Positions 46,641 through 59,900 of a DNA stretch of 64,000 nucleotides are shown here, piece by piece. The stretch comes from Kryptolebias marmoratus. Its lineage: Eukaryota > Chordata > Actinopteri > Cyprinodontiformes > Rivulidae. The position numbers and the translations under genes are program-made. The DNA is taken from positions 20,549,022-20,613,021 of the forward strand of contig NC_051449.1 of NCBI RefSeq assembly GCF_001649575.2. The letters are read 5' to 3'. Below the pieces are notes generated by a model that worked only from the letters and a program-made list of their open reading frames with translations, made no database searches and was not told where the DNA came from. Position 1 is the stretch's first letter. The number at the start of each line of letters is the position of its first letter.

Positions 46641-47279
46641 CTGCAGCAACATCACATGTAAGAACAAAAAGTCACATCAGCAGAAACAAAATGCTTACAC
46701 TAAGGCAGCGTAGCATACACCATGCTTATACCATTAGTACACTGTAACTTTCCCAACCTTTGTTGCAATATGTAACAGGAATGCATCATGAATGTTACAA
46801 ATAGGTCATATACATCACAAGACTTAACATTTTACAACATACACCTGATTTTGTCACGTTTTGACCTATGTAAAAAACTCCACTCAATATACACCAACAT
46901 AGGTGGCCAAATACAAAACATTGTGACAGAAGCCTAAAACTTCAACAGCGTTCACATCTAATAGTTCAAGTTTTAGGAGCTCTGGAATAAGGTCACATTA
47001 AAAAAAAAAAGAATTTATATTAACATTAACCCTTAAAGCAACACAACAATCTAACACAGACTCTTTTTTTTTTTTAAACAAAAGGATCTATATTTTTTTT
47101 TCTCACATGTCGAATGTGGACGAAAAGTCTTGAATTCATTCTTGGAGCAAGCGACTAAACTTTCAAGTGTCTAACAAAGAAGCTGCAGCAGACACTACTT
47201 GAGTTTTAAACGTGGGACTTGTTTTCTTGTTTTTTGAAGATGTTTTGTTTCTCATCCAAAGAGCTTGTGTGATAATACA

Positions 47280-47610
47280 AAATCTTGTGAGATGTGTCAG
47301 AGCTTGGAGGATGTTGTAAGGAACTCAGTACAGCTTTACACTTGAGCTCAGTACACACGAGGTTATAGCCATTTTTTGTGTTTGCTAAGGTTGACTAGCT
47401 AAAGTTGATTGCCATCTTGAATTGGATTGACTCCAAAAATAAATTAGTTGTAGATGAACATCAAATCTGATTATTTTCTGAAAAGTTTCATTAAAATCCA
47501 TTCAGTGGTTCATGAAATATTTTGGTAGCAGACAGACAAATGCACAGACAGAGATGGGCAGAAGCATTGTTGCCGGCCTTTCACCTTTTTGGTGGCAGGA
47601 GATAAAAATA
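47280..47610 (+). repeat. Family A dispersed repeat, copy 2
   Basis: Contains 'gttatagccattttttgtgt', 'gccatcttgaattggattga', 'agttgtagatgaacatcaaa', 'agtttcattaaaatccattc', 'agtggttcatgaaatatttt' and 'gcagacagacaaa'. One of the best preserved copies, between ddr2 and nos1ap. Confidence 0.75.
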
Positions 47611-48296
47611 AGAAAATAAATTGCCATATCCGGCATGACTGAGAATCTACACCGACAGATATTAGTTGGTTTTGTTTTGTTTTTGGTGGGGCATTTTGAC
47701 AATAAACGTGAGAAAAGATGAACCGCAACAGTTTAAATATGACATGATTTTTTTTTACAATGAATTAGTGTGCAGTAAGAAAGAAGTAACCAAAGCAAAT
47801 GTATTTGTTTTAAAGTAGGTGAAGAAACCAGATGTTCATTTTGAGTTTTAAACACCAACAAATAAAGGAATAGCAGGTCATTTTTAAAGTGATATTCTGT
47901 CAAATAGTTAGTGCCTTATCAGCCGTGACATCCGTCATATATCACTGATGGAAAGAAGGTAGATGTCTTCATCTAGGCTAGGATAATGGCTAACCAAATG
48001 AGAACTCATTTATTTTTCTACCATTGCCATATAATAGTCTATGCTCCGTACACATATTTACTCAGTATCATGAACGTTGTTCAGTTGAGAAAACAGCAAC
48101 AAACTAAACAAACATTGTCATGCAAAAGTGTACAGGTTAAACAACTAATGTAGCGTTCTTTCAAACTGGTATGTCATTTTTTGCGAGCTGTTTTTATAAG
48201 CCTATAAGTTAAAAAAAAACAAAAACCCTTGTTTGACTAGCCATTAGTGGAGCCTGGATGAAGACTTCTGCCCTTTTCTTCATACTCTGTGACTGA

Positions 48297-48742
48297 GGCC
48301 CTGTTTACACGACACTGTTTTTAAGTGCAACTGGAACATTCGTGTTCCTGTTCGTGTACACGACAACAATAATCAGATTCTCTGACAGCGAAACTGGGAG
48401 TGAGATACCTGGCATCGATGTGAAATCACACATGCGCTCTACGGGCTGCCGTAAGCAACATTTTTCTGCGCTTGCCCAAGTAGATTAACAACAGTAACAA
48501 TGGTGAATAGCAAAGTGCTGTTTGTAACTCACCTTTTCAATAAGTAGCAGCAACCCAACCTCACTGTCAGTCCAAACAAACGTCTATGGATTCACCATTT
48601 TGGATGTAACTGCTTTCAGGCTCATAGGCTGGTGTCACATTCAGCAGACCCAGGATTACCTTATAAACGTGTAACTTTTCCCCAGTCAACATCGGGAAAG
48701 CTATAATATTTTCAGGAGATTGTTACTGTGTAAACAGGGCCT
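48297..48742. mobile_element. 446-bp MITE with 14-bp terminal inverted repeats
   Basis: GGCCCTGTTTACAC at the left and GTGTAAACAGGGCC at the right are exact inverted copies. The interior has no coding capacity. A target duplication is not obvious, so the superfamily is left open. Confidence 0.7.
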
Positions 48743-49247
48743 GATAAGTACTAACCGTTGATAACTATTAGACAAATCATTACCTCAAAAATAACCAGAC
48801 TATTGTTTTAAACTGTTTGTCACAAATTTGTTTCACAGCTGGATAAAAACACGTGTACTTTGGCTGCTGCTCATTCAGTTTTCAGGTCCTGATAAACTAG
48901 CATGGTAAGCAGAGAAAAAAAAGTTTGCAATTTAAATAAGCAACAAAGAAAGAGTTGATTCTTCTGACAGGAGAGAAACAGTGTCTTTTGGAGAGAAGCT
49001 CTCCCTCTGATGTGAACTTCTGGATATGTTACTTTGCTTGGAAACAGACAGAAATAAAAGGAAAACCCAGAAAAGCTCAGTTTGGTCTCAAAGACTCTTG
49101 CCTGAATAGTTGTGTGTCACAGAGACTTTTTACCAGCAAATTAAACAGTTTTTTTTCCTGCCACAATCATTTATATATAACAATGTCCTTAGTGAAGGAT
49201 GGTGATGCATAAGTTTAAAGCAACCTTGAGCTGCTTTCAGAGCACCA

Positions 49248-50892
49248 CTAAACAGCCATCTCATCACCCAAGCAGTCTGGCAGGCTGTCTGCATTCAGTA
49301 CATTTAGGAGTCGTGCTGCAACCTCCGCCCCTGCTCCTTCCCCCTGCCCCCAGCTGTCACGGTCATCGCTCTCATCTGTGTTTGATTCGTACTCCGATCC
49401 AATCCCCGACTCCCTAAAACGAAGTAACTCCAGGGCACCCAGGACCTGATCCCCCAGCAGCGAGCTCTCGTCACTGGGCGTCTCTCCCGTGTCCTGACCC
49501 GGCGCTTGGTTGTCCGACCCAAGCGCGGAGAAACGAAAGCACTCAAGCCGAACTCCACTGCCGCTGGGCCCCAGAGGAAAGGTGTCGGCGCCTGGAGAGC
49601 AGGGCCCTGGCAGGGCAGAGAACCAGGCTCCGTCACCCACCTGGAGCTGGGACTGAACTGCTAACGGGCCTGTGGACGAAGAAGGGGTGAGAGGCGCACA
49701 GGGCCCACCGGAGGGCCTGGCACGGAAAGTTATCTCCAGAAGACTGTCCTGGGAGCCCACTAAGAAGAAAATAAATTAAGGAGAGACAGAAGGAAAAAGT
49801 AAAAGACTGACAGCAAAAAAGTGACTTTTAGTGAATCACATATACAATGGGTCATAAAAGCATTCACAAACACACACACACACCCCAGCAACCCTGTCAA
49901 GAGAGAGTTGTCCACCAAAACGAGTGAGGGGGGCCGTAATCAGATAAGAAACCAAAAGGCCAAAGACGACCCTTGTGGAGCTGGGCAGCTCTTCTGCAGA
50001 TAGGAGGGTCTGACCAGGAAGAAGAAAATACAACAGATTGTCTGGAATTTACCTAAAGCCATACTGGAGACTCTCCAAACATGTGGAAGAAGGTGCTGTA
50101 GTCAGATGAAACTAAAATTTAACATTTTGACCATCAAGGGCAAAGCCATATTTGGACCAAACCAAACATCTCTTATGCTAAAATTACCAACCCCACAGTG
50201 AGGCATGGTGGTGGCAGCATCATGATGTGGGGATGTTTTTGACTGGGAAACAGGTCAGAATGGAAGGAAACATGGATGGAGCAAAATACAGACAATTAAT
50301 TGAGGGGAACCTGTTTGAATCTTCCAGAGCATTGAGACTGGGACGGAGGTCCTGTTGTGATCCAGGGGTTTTGTGTTTGAGTTACTGAATGCGTTTAGGT
50401 GTTTGATTATGTTCTTTCCTTGTTGTTTTTTTACTTAGAGATTCTTTGGGTTAAACGTGTTTTCTGTTGCTTAGTTTGCCTTGCCTTCTGTTTATCATTC
50501 ACACCTGGTTCGAATCTCCAGTAGCTTCGAACTGTCATTAGATTAGAACAGATTAGGCAGATTAGAAATGCCATTTTTCAGTTTTACATTTTTTGAAATG
50601 ATTTAAAATAATGTTCTTCCCTAATTTAATTTCATTTATTTGGTGCTTTTTGTGTCCATTACTTAGAATCAAATTAAAAATCCATTTAACATCCAAGATA
50701 TGAGGATACAAAATAAAATACCAAAGGGAGGTGAATACTTTTGCAGCCCAGCGTAAACAGGAGCATAAGACCCGTTTGATGTGATCAAAGCAAAGAAGAA
50801 GACATTTCACAGAGTGGGATCATATCTGCTCTGAGAGGATTGGATAAGTAATTCCTGCACGGCAGCGTTTCACTGCTGGCTGTTGGCAGAGA

Positions 50893-50931
<39 letters not shown>

Positions 50932-53900
50932 CTGTGGAGCCTGTCATGGGATAATTAATTACATGCCAGAAGTGGATGATAAAAAGGAGTTAAATCAGGA
51001 AGAGGAAGCAAAAAAAAAACAAAAAACAAAAAAACAAAAGAGACATGAAAAAAAAGCTGTGGTTTCAGGTTTGATTTTTGCAAAAAAAAAAAAAAAAAAG
51101 TTAATATAAAATGAAAATGAATTAAAAACACACTGTTTGCCAGAAAGGACGCTCAGAGAAAATTAAATAGAAATCTTTTTTTTCTTCTTAAACTCACTTG
51201 AAGTTAAGTGGCCGGCAGATTTGAGCTCAAGCTCCTGGATCTGTTTGACCAGGAGTGAGATGTGCTGCAGCAGGTCGGTGTTCTGCTGCAGCAGCCTCTG
51301 CACTCGGGCCTGGGCTTCGGTCCGCGCACACAGCTCCACCGACAGCTGCTCCTGGAGCACATGAACCTGAACACACCGGGACACACATCTGACATAATCA
51401 GCCTTTAAATGGAACTTACAATAATGTAACAACAAGTGGCGCCAAAGTCTCTGCTAGTCTAATAAAACCAAAACAAACAGAAAGCAAACCCCAAAACATT
51501 AGAGTTTAATTTCTTGGAGGAATGCACACGACACCTTTCATCAAAGATGATCTCATGTTGAGAGATGACAGAGTTGTAGCCTTTTTGGCCAAACTTTGAA
51601 AAAAAAATTATGTCACATTAGAGTACAGTACGTGTTGGGGATGATTCCCAGCTAATACCACATCAAACCTTAGCTCAATATCAGTCAGTCAGTTAGCTGG
51701 AGTGGCCATCTTGAATTGGATTGACTTCAAAATTTAATCAATCATAAATGTGCATTTAGCATTTACTTTCTGAGAGTTTCATTAAAGTCCATCCAGTGGT
51801 TCATGAGATATTTTGCTAACAGACAGATAGGGTTGAATACAAAAGTTAATGGCAAAGTTTTTAACAAATATCTTTCACAATCAGTCAGTGCTCAGAGTAT
51901 AAATTTGGAATGATTCTCAGTTGCTACCACACCAAATTTTAGCTTTAGTCTGTATTATAGACTGAGTAATAGCCACTTTTGTATTTGCTGAAGTTCATTA
52001 GCTGTGTCGGCCATATTAAACTGGGTTGACTCCAAAAGGTAATCAGTTGTAGACGTACATCCAATAAGTGCTTTCTGCAAATTTCATTCAAATCTGCCCA
52101 CTGGTTAATGAAATATTTGGCCAACAAAGACAGGCAAAATCATTATTGCCTGGCTTTTGTCGATAAGAGACGAGCGCTAAAAAAGCAAAGAAAGCAAAGA
52201 AAACAGAAAGTACCTGAGCTGAGGCCGCCAGCGCCTGCTGTTCCTGCTGCTGCAGCTGTTTTTGCAGGAGCTGGACCTGATGCTCCGCAGAGGAGGAGGC
52301 CTCTGCTGCAGACTGACCTGATGCAGAGGCTCCCAGCGTGGGGGAGCTCAGCAGAAGAGGGTCCTCATTGGACACCTGCGGTCAAAATGAAGGAAGACTG
52401 AGCTCTGCTGCCTCTCACAGGGTCGAAATCAGGCTGGAATGTCTGATATTTCTATCAAGCAAGACGTCTTTGATTGTGCTCTGTTCGTTCTTCATTCATG
52501 TTGAAATACTTTCAGTAGCTCACTTATTAAAGCAGAGAAAATCTGTGATTATTAGTTGAACACTATAAAGCTACTGGATGGGTAAAACAATACTTTTACT
52601 TCAGCTTTTATAAATCAGTCCATATAGTTTTAATCAAAATATTTCATCACAGGTTGGAAAGTGATATGCAGAACCTCAAAGAGGTTCTATACAAGTATGG
52701 GACACTTGTTTAGAACCATACATGCACCATAAAACCTTTAAAAAAGAAGCAAATGTAGCTGCATTGTTGCTTGGTTAGTGTATATTTTTAACTGCATTTA
52801 TAAAAAACGGAATAAAACTTCCACATTTATCAACACAGGAGTGTTTGGCTGGTTTTTGGTCCGACTGCAAGTCCTTGGCAAAGTATGGGCACAAACAATT
52901 GATGGCAGTAAAGAGTGAAAGTAAAGAAATAAAGCCACCTCAAAGGTGCTGAAAAGAATCAATGTGGGTGGGAAGCAGAACATTTAAAAGCCTTTAAACA
53001 GAGATCACTGCTAATAGCAAGATCAACGTAATGTCATCAGTAATTATCATTATTCCTGTTACCTGGCATTTTTTTAACCAAATAACCTGTAAAGAGATTT
53101 TTAGGTGATATTCTGTGGAAAAGTTATGAACAAATAATATAACTAACTCTGACAAAGTCTGGACATTGTGTAAAATGTAAATGAACCATAATGTAATGAT
53201 TTGCAAATCTCATAAACCATATTTTATTCACAATGGAACACCGTACATATATCAAATGTTTGAATTCTTAGGATAAAAGTAAGGTAATTTTAAATTTGAT
53301 TTAAGCAACAAGGAGCAGCAAAAAGTTGCAACGTTTTTTTTTTGTTTTTTTTTTTCGACTGCTCCCTTCTTCAGGGGTCGCCACAGTGAGAGAATTTGCA
53401 CGGTAGGTTTGGCTGTTTTACTCTGGAGTGGACGCCCATTTTGACGCTGTTCTGGACATCACTGCATGGACTCAGGAACATTTCCACTAATCATTGCCTG
53501 TAAACACAGTTCACTGTGTCATCAATGAATGCTGCTTACAGCTCCATCAGGCAAAGAAGAAGCCAGATGTGAACACCATCCAGAAATGCTGCTGTATTTT
53601 CTGAACCAAAGCTCATTTAAGACTGAGGCAAAGTGGAAAACTGTTCAAATCAAAATTTGTAATTCTTTCTGGAAACCACAGACACCGCATCTTCCATACT
53701 AAAGAGGAGAGGGACCACCTGGCCTGTTATCAGCCCACTGTTCAAAAGCCAGCCTCTCTAATGTTATGGGGGTGCATTAGTGTCTATGAGGCAACTTTCA
53801 CATCTGGATAGGCACCATTGTGCAGAGAAGCATATACAGGTTTAAGAACGTTATATCGCCCATCCAGATGATGTCTTTTTGAAGGAAGATCTTCCATACT

Positions 53901-56900
53901 TCAGTGAGACAACACTAAACTGCATGGCTTCATAGTAGAGAAGAAAACAAAAAACTTAATTTGCGCTTGCAAATAACTCACAAGATTATATGCAAATAAC
54001 CGAGTAATGCAAAAGTGATGTTAATAAAAACAAAAATAAAAAAAGTCACATGAACAGCTCTAAAATAAAAAAAATCTGCTTTACGTTGGCTCCAATCCAC
54101 TTTGGTCTTTGCTGCTCGTCAGTCTTGTCAGAATTAAATTTTATTTCTGACAACTGAGGTTGTTCAAAAAGTTGCCTACAACAGATAAAACACCAATTGC
54201 TCGTAACTCCCCACAGAACCCCACTTTAAAAGTTCTGCTTTTTACAACCAGCCTTTTCTCTCCTGCAGTGTCAAAGCTGTTGGCGCCTCAGAGACTAAGT
54301 GAGCAGCAGTCAAATATCGGAGGACAGACGGCGGCTTGTAAGACATCTTAGGATTAGCAGAGAAGCGCTGTGGGTTCATCAATAAATCATATGATCCCAT
54401 CAATATTAAAGAGACCATGTGGAGCTTTTTAAATTCCTTCTCCTGCAAACAAGCCACCAAAACTGCAGCTGTGAGTCGTTCTGAGCCATTTATCGAACTT
54501 CAGCTGAGGTTTTTATGGAGCTAAACCTTCAGCATGTGTTACTTTGAGTTGGGGATTCTTGATCAGCAGGACTTTTCTTCCTTTAAGATCTGATTTTCCT
54601 TTTAAGTTTGATAAAAAAAGAGAAAAGATCTGTTCAAATAAATCCTGTTCAAGGGAGAAAGTGCTCACTTCTGACTGGTTTACATTCGTGTGCTGGTCAC
54701 TTTCCATGTTCATCGTTTTAATGTCGTAACTTTTATTAACAAATACAACTCGTAAGTGCTGCTCATGTGTATATTTTGTTTTTCAGGCTTTTTTGTATCC
54801 TTTTGTTTTTTTGCAAAATCACCCTGTTGGGACAAAATTATTGTTTTCTGGCTGTCAAAATGTCTTATCTTTGATATTTCTGTAAATTCAACTAAGGAAA
54901 GGAGGAAAAACAAAAGTTTTGGGGACAGGCTGCTAGTAATAAAGGGCTAAACGTTTTTATTTATTTATTTGTTTGGTTATAATTGGTTGGCTGATTGCTT
55001 GATTAATTGGTTGATTAGTTGGTTGATTGCCTGTAACAAGGTATTTAGAAAAGGCCCAGAGTTAAATACTGGCAAAAAGACATAAAAACTAACGCACAGG
55101 TTACTTGTCTTAAAATGTTTCGTCTTATTCTGTTTTCTGTTGGGGCACTGAACGCTAGAGTAGTTTTGCTTTGAAGAGAAAAAGAAAATAACCAGTCTGA
55201 CATTTTCTGTCTGAGGTCCTTGGGCAGAAGATTTATGGTATTCTATATTTAACACAAGTACAGAGTTTTCATGTTAGAATAACCGCAAATCTTTAAATCC
55301 TCCCAAACAAAATAAGAGCATAAATTACCACAGACAATTGGATCAAGCTGCCACACTTGGATTTGTGGCTAGCCGGTATTTTGTTAGGACTTTCCCATAG
55401 CTTCAATTTATTCCACAACAGTGGTTTCCAATCCTTTCAGCTTTTGACCCTCAAAAAAAGAAGAGCAGCAGAGATTTCTGATCCCAACTATAGCTGGTTA
55501 GAGTGTGCAAACATTCCTAACAAGCTAAAAACAGCAAGAAACAGGAAACCAACAAGCATTATAATATATTTAGCTATTTATATTTATAACCATTATTGCA
55601 AAAACATGCTATTAGGCCCCTCACTCCTGGTTCATGACCAACATTGGGGTCCCGACTCCGACCTTGGGAAACACTGTTTTAGTTAAGAAGCGGACCCATT
55701 CATGCAGGAGAGATGATGAGAGCTGATCAGCAATCTCCAGCAACACTGGAAAAGGGTGCACTTTGAATAAGAACTCTGTCACAGTTTAAAATGGCCGACC
55801 CGAACAGCCGCCGTGGTTGGAGACGAGTTTGCAACTCAAAATTGCGAGACAATTTGCAAATTTTCAGTTGCAGGCTCAAAAAAATTGGTTGTTTGAAAGC
55901 AAGGGTTCGGCGAGCCGCGAAGCCGTGTTGTGTGTGGCCAAATTTAGAAAAAGATTTTCATGTGAACTGCTTGTCAAACTGCATTCGAATTTGTGCACAT
56001 CGTCTTGCTGCCCACATCATATACTCTTGAATTGAAACTAGGCAGATTTGGATTTTTTTAAATAATATTATTTAGCTTTTATGTAGTTTTTAGCTCTGGT
56101 CAACTTCTGTGACAACTCTGTGACCATTTTGAGAGAAAATTTGTTGCACTTTCTTTTTGCTTTTAATACGGTAAAAATTAAACTACAAGACCACAAATCT
56201 CTGCAATTCACAAGGACACGAGAACCCCAACAATGTTTCGAGACATGTTTCTGGAGACTCTCTTGCGAATGCTGTCTGCCAACACGTAATCAACTCTCCT
56301 GCTGTGAGCAAATTGTCAGGTTAGCAGCTGGGAGTGATGCCCTTGGTTCACAAAGGCACTGACAATTTCAGTTGTTGAATTAAAGAAAACCATGAAAACA
56401 CAGGAGGTCATCTTAGGGAACCAATCACAATAAAAACTTCAGAAGGTTCAATATTGAAAATTGTATCCTCTCAAATTAAAAATTCATTTTTATTGCTAAG
56501 TGCGTTTCAGTGGTGAGTGTTTTTGTTTGTGTGGTTTGTGTTGAGGAGCGGGGGGCAACAGGTGGGGGTTTAATGGCTTTTTTATGTCTGAATGATTCAC
56601 GAGTCAGTGTTAAGTGGCTTAGCTTAAAAAAAGACATTCATCTGAAAATTGTCAGGTACAAGGACTGCAGTCAGAATAAAAAATAAACAGCTGACGTCTG
56701 CACAAAACCTTACCTAACTTTCACCTTCAGAAAGCCTCTTCAGAAGACTACAGCTAAGTTTGACTCCTCCAAAGTTTAATTAGTTGTAGACGTACATCCA
56801 ATAAGAGTTTTCTGAGAGTTTCGATCAGCGTATGGATCTGGAGTAATATTTTACTTAGGTTGAAAGGAGACTAGATTATTAAGTTTGACAAAGTCATTCT

Positions 56901-59900
56901 GCATGAAGGATAGAGCCAAACGTCTCTGCAAGGTAAAAAAAAAACCAACCTCTTCGTAACGAAGTGTGAATAAAGCGGGGCTCTTTGTGCGAGTGAAACT
57001 GAAATGATCAAGGACAACCTCGGCACTCTACCTTCCCTCCGAGGGCCTCGTCCTTTTTGTTCTTCTCCAGGTCTGATGAGGAGACGCACTCAATGCTCTC
57101 CTCTGTGGTGGCTTCAAGGTCTGTCTCCTCCGACAACGCCAGCCTCTCCTTCGCTGCAGAGTGACAAGAGATTTTCATGCTGGTTTTGATTTAGGAGTTT
57201 GCACCACATCTAGAGGCAGTGACAGCTGCTGCATCAGCGAGCAAAGAGATGCCAGGAGCCCACACAATGGAGCTTTTTGATCAGTGGCTGGTTTGGCTCA
57301 CAAAAAAAAACAACAATTTTCAGCTTCAACGTGAAGACAAAAAAAAGTGGTGGAAGATAATGACATCCTTCCGCAGACTGCTACGAACAAAGCAGAGGAA
57401 GGCCTGAGGAGTTTGGGTGCTCTTGTGTGAAACTGGGAGGAAAAAAAAGGATGTGTGACAACAGGGAGGAGCCCTGACAGAAGGGGAGTCATTTTATAGA
57501 TGCAGTAAAGGTGTGAGTCACCTGCCGCCGCCGCCTTTGGCTCCTCCGACTTCCCCTCTTCTTCGTCTTCCTGCTCGTCGCATTTCTGCTGCAGGGTCAG
57601 CTGGTGGCACACGTCAAACGCCTGACCCACCGTCCGCACAATCCTCATGGCCTGAGACTGAGAGGGGAGGGAGAGAGAGAGAACGGCGAGAAGCACAATA
57701 TTAAGACATGCAAAGGTTCCACAGCAGGAAGGAAAACAGAGCCAAGGGAGACGAGTTTGCCTGTTTCTGCACAGGTAATGAGAAAGGCAAAGTCAAGCAA
57801 AAGGTAAGAAATGAACAGAGTTAAAAAAAAAATAAGTTTTTGGAATAAATTCTGATGTGTTTGTTTATTTCAGAGACATATATGACTGTGAGAAGCTCAG
57901 TGTGCCTCTCATCACTACATTATCCATCACAGTTTCACTGAGATTAACATTAAATCTAAAACATAAAAGAAGTCACTGGTTTAGACACAACTTTAGTCCT
58001 TTTCAGACAAGAAACACAGTAAAGTCCCTTCTAGGTATTCTTCTTATTTTTTGTGTGCTTTCAACCTGGAGTTTAAATGGATTTTAATCCATTAGACAAA
58101 ACACTCCAGTTTATTTTATATGAATGGGGGCAAAACTGTGTTAGACAATTCTAAAAAAGGTGAAACTGAAAAGTAGTTAATTAGACCCTGTGGGGGATCT
58201 AAATGTCAGATGATCTCAGTATATAAACACCTGCTCTGTTAGCCCCCAGAGTCAACACCAGTCCAACACCTCCAAGTAGTAAAAACCACCACCAAGCAAG
58301 AGACATCATGAAGCCCAAGGAATTTTCCACACCAGTCAGAGACAGAGTTGTGGAAGAGAACGGATCGGGGATGGATTATAAAAACATATCTCAATATGGA
58401 CATCCCACAGAGCTTCATAGAATGAATTATCAGATTAAAGGCCCAGCTTTTCTTGAAGCAACACATATCGCTCATTATCTTTCATGCCAGCGTATTAAAC
58501 TATCGTTTGATGTTGAAAAATGACTGAGAAAGTCGTTTTAGTCAAATCCTAAAAAACGTTTTGAGTGACGTCAGGCAATAAAATCTAGAGTGATCTGTTA
58601 GCGTGCAAAGTATGTGTCGCAATGACTCTCAGCTACTACCACCCCAAATTCTACCACAATAACTGCGAAACTGGTAACCATCTTTGTGTTGGATTAGCTG
58701 TGGCGGCCATCTTAAATGGAGTGAAATTCCTAAATCTAACCGGTTCTATACCTTGATTAATATCTGAGTTTCATTAAAATCTGTTGAGCTACTTTGCTAA
58801 CAAACAAGCACACACAGACTTACAGGCAAATAAATAAATAAAAAATCACCCACAAAACTGTTGTGGTAAAAGATAAGGGAAACGGGAAGACGCAGCTTGT
58901 TGATTTGTAACAATTTATTACAATAGAAATGTCAAGTAGACTATCCCAGGGATGAGACAGATCCGAGCGGTAGAATCTGTCTAACCTCAGATTATCAGAG
59001 AGCGCTCATTTGAACAAAGCTTATCAGTGAGACAGAACAGCTTTCGTCAGGCTGGATCACTTAAAGGGCAACAAAATCTGAACTGTGAACAAATATGTAC
59101 AATTCTGTTACACCTAATGAGGACACCTCAGAGAGCTGAGGACACAACAAATTCCTCTGACTGTAACCTGTCTTTGATGATTTGCTGATACTATGTTATG
59201 TCAATTTAATCCCAGTCCCATACTGTCATCATGTACAGCACTTTGGTTTTCCTCACATGTGGGGGTCATTGAACGCTTAGTCTGTGCACACAGGTTAGAA
59301 AATCCAGACAACAGGACTTCCATCATCAATTTCAAGCCTTAAAATGTGCTCCTAATTCAGAAGGAATGACAGGTTATCCACCATGTCCTTCCTCAGTCTC
59401 TCTAAATGTGATGTTTTCCATGCTGGGCTCTGACAGAAGCCTCGTCAAAATAAATTCAGGGCCACCTGCCTCTTGAGGATTATCCCGCCTAGAGGCATTC
59501 AGTCAATATGTCAAGGTGGCTCAAGCTTCAAAGATGTTTAATTGAATGCATAAACAAAAAAAAACCTAACAAAACCAGAAATGCAGAGGGGAAATTGATT
59601 ATTATGTTCCCTCGATACAGAATATAGAGCGATCCACTTTGCTTTAGAGCTGCAAAGTGAAACTGACAATCTTCTAGGACAAAAGGCTTCATTGATGAGA
59701 TGACATCGAAGTCCTGCGCCACAACGTGCTGCGATGAAAATAAATCAAATCTCCTCTTATCAGCTGATCCATCTCCTCCTACTCAGCACACATGCTCAGT
59801 CTGCAACGCGCAGATAAGGCTTCACAACCTCGGGCAGGAAGGAAGACACCGCTGACTGTGTCCCTGACAGAGCTGTGGGTGTTTCGTTCAGCAGTGGTGA

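Larger units (their letters stand above)
40917..49247. other. ddr2-nos1ap interval, no protein-coding gene seen
   Basis: 8.3 kb with no recognised exon. It should hold the ddr2 promoter and any 5' UTR exons on one side and the nos1ap 3' UTR on the other; TTTATT at 48009-48014 is one possible nos1ap poly(A) signal. Relics listed separately: Tc1-like (44990-45690), Harbinger-like (46500-46640), MITE (48297-48742) and two family A repeats. Confidence 0.6.
52376..57031. other. Large nos1ap intron, no other gene seen
   Basis: 4.7-kb intron between exons 57032-57153 and 52214-52375. Recognised contents: mariner-type relic (53350-53940), family C piece (54105-54240), TTGATTGG-type degenerate tandem repeat (about 54980-55030), MITE-like element (55419-55676) and a family A fragment (56745-56850). 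The remainder is AT-rich without coding features. Confidence 0.6.
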
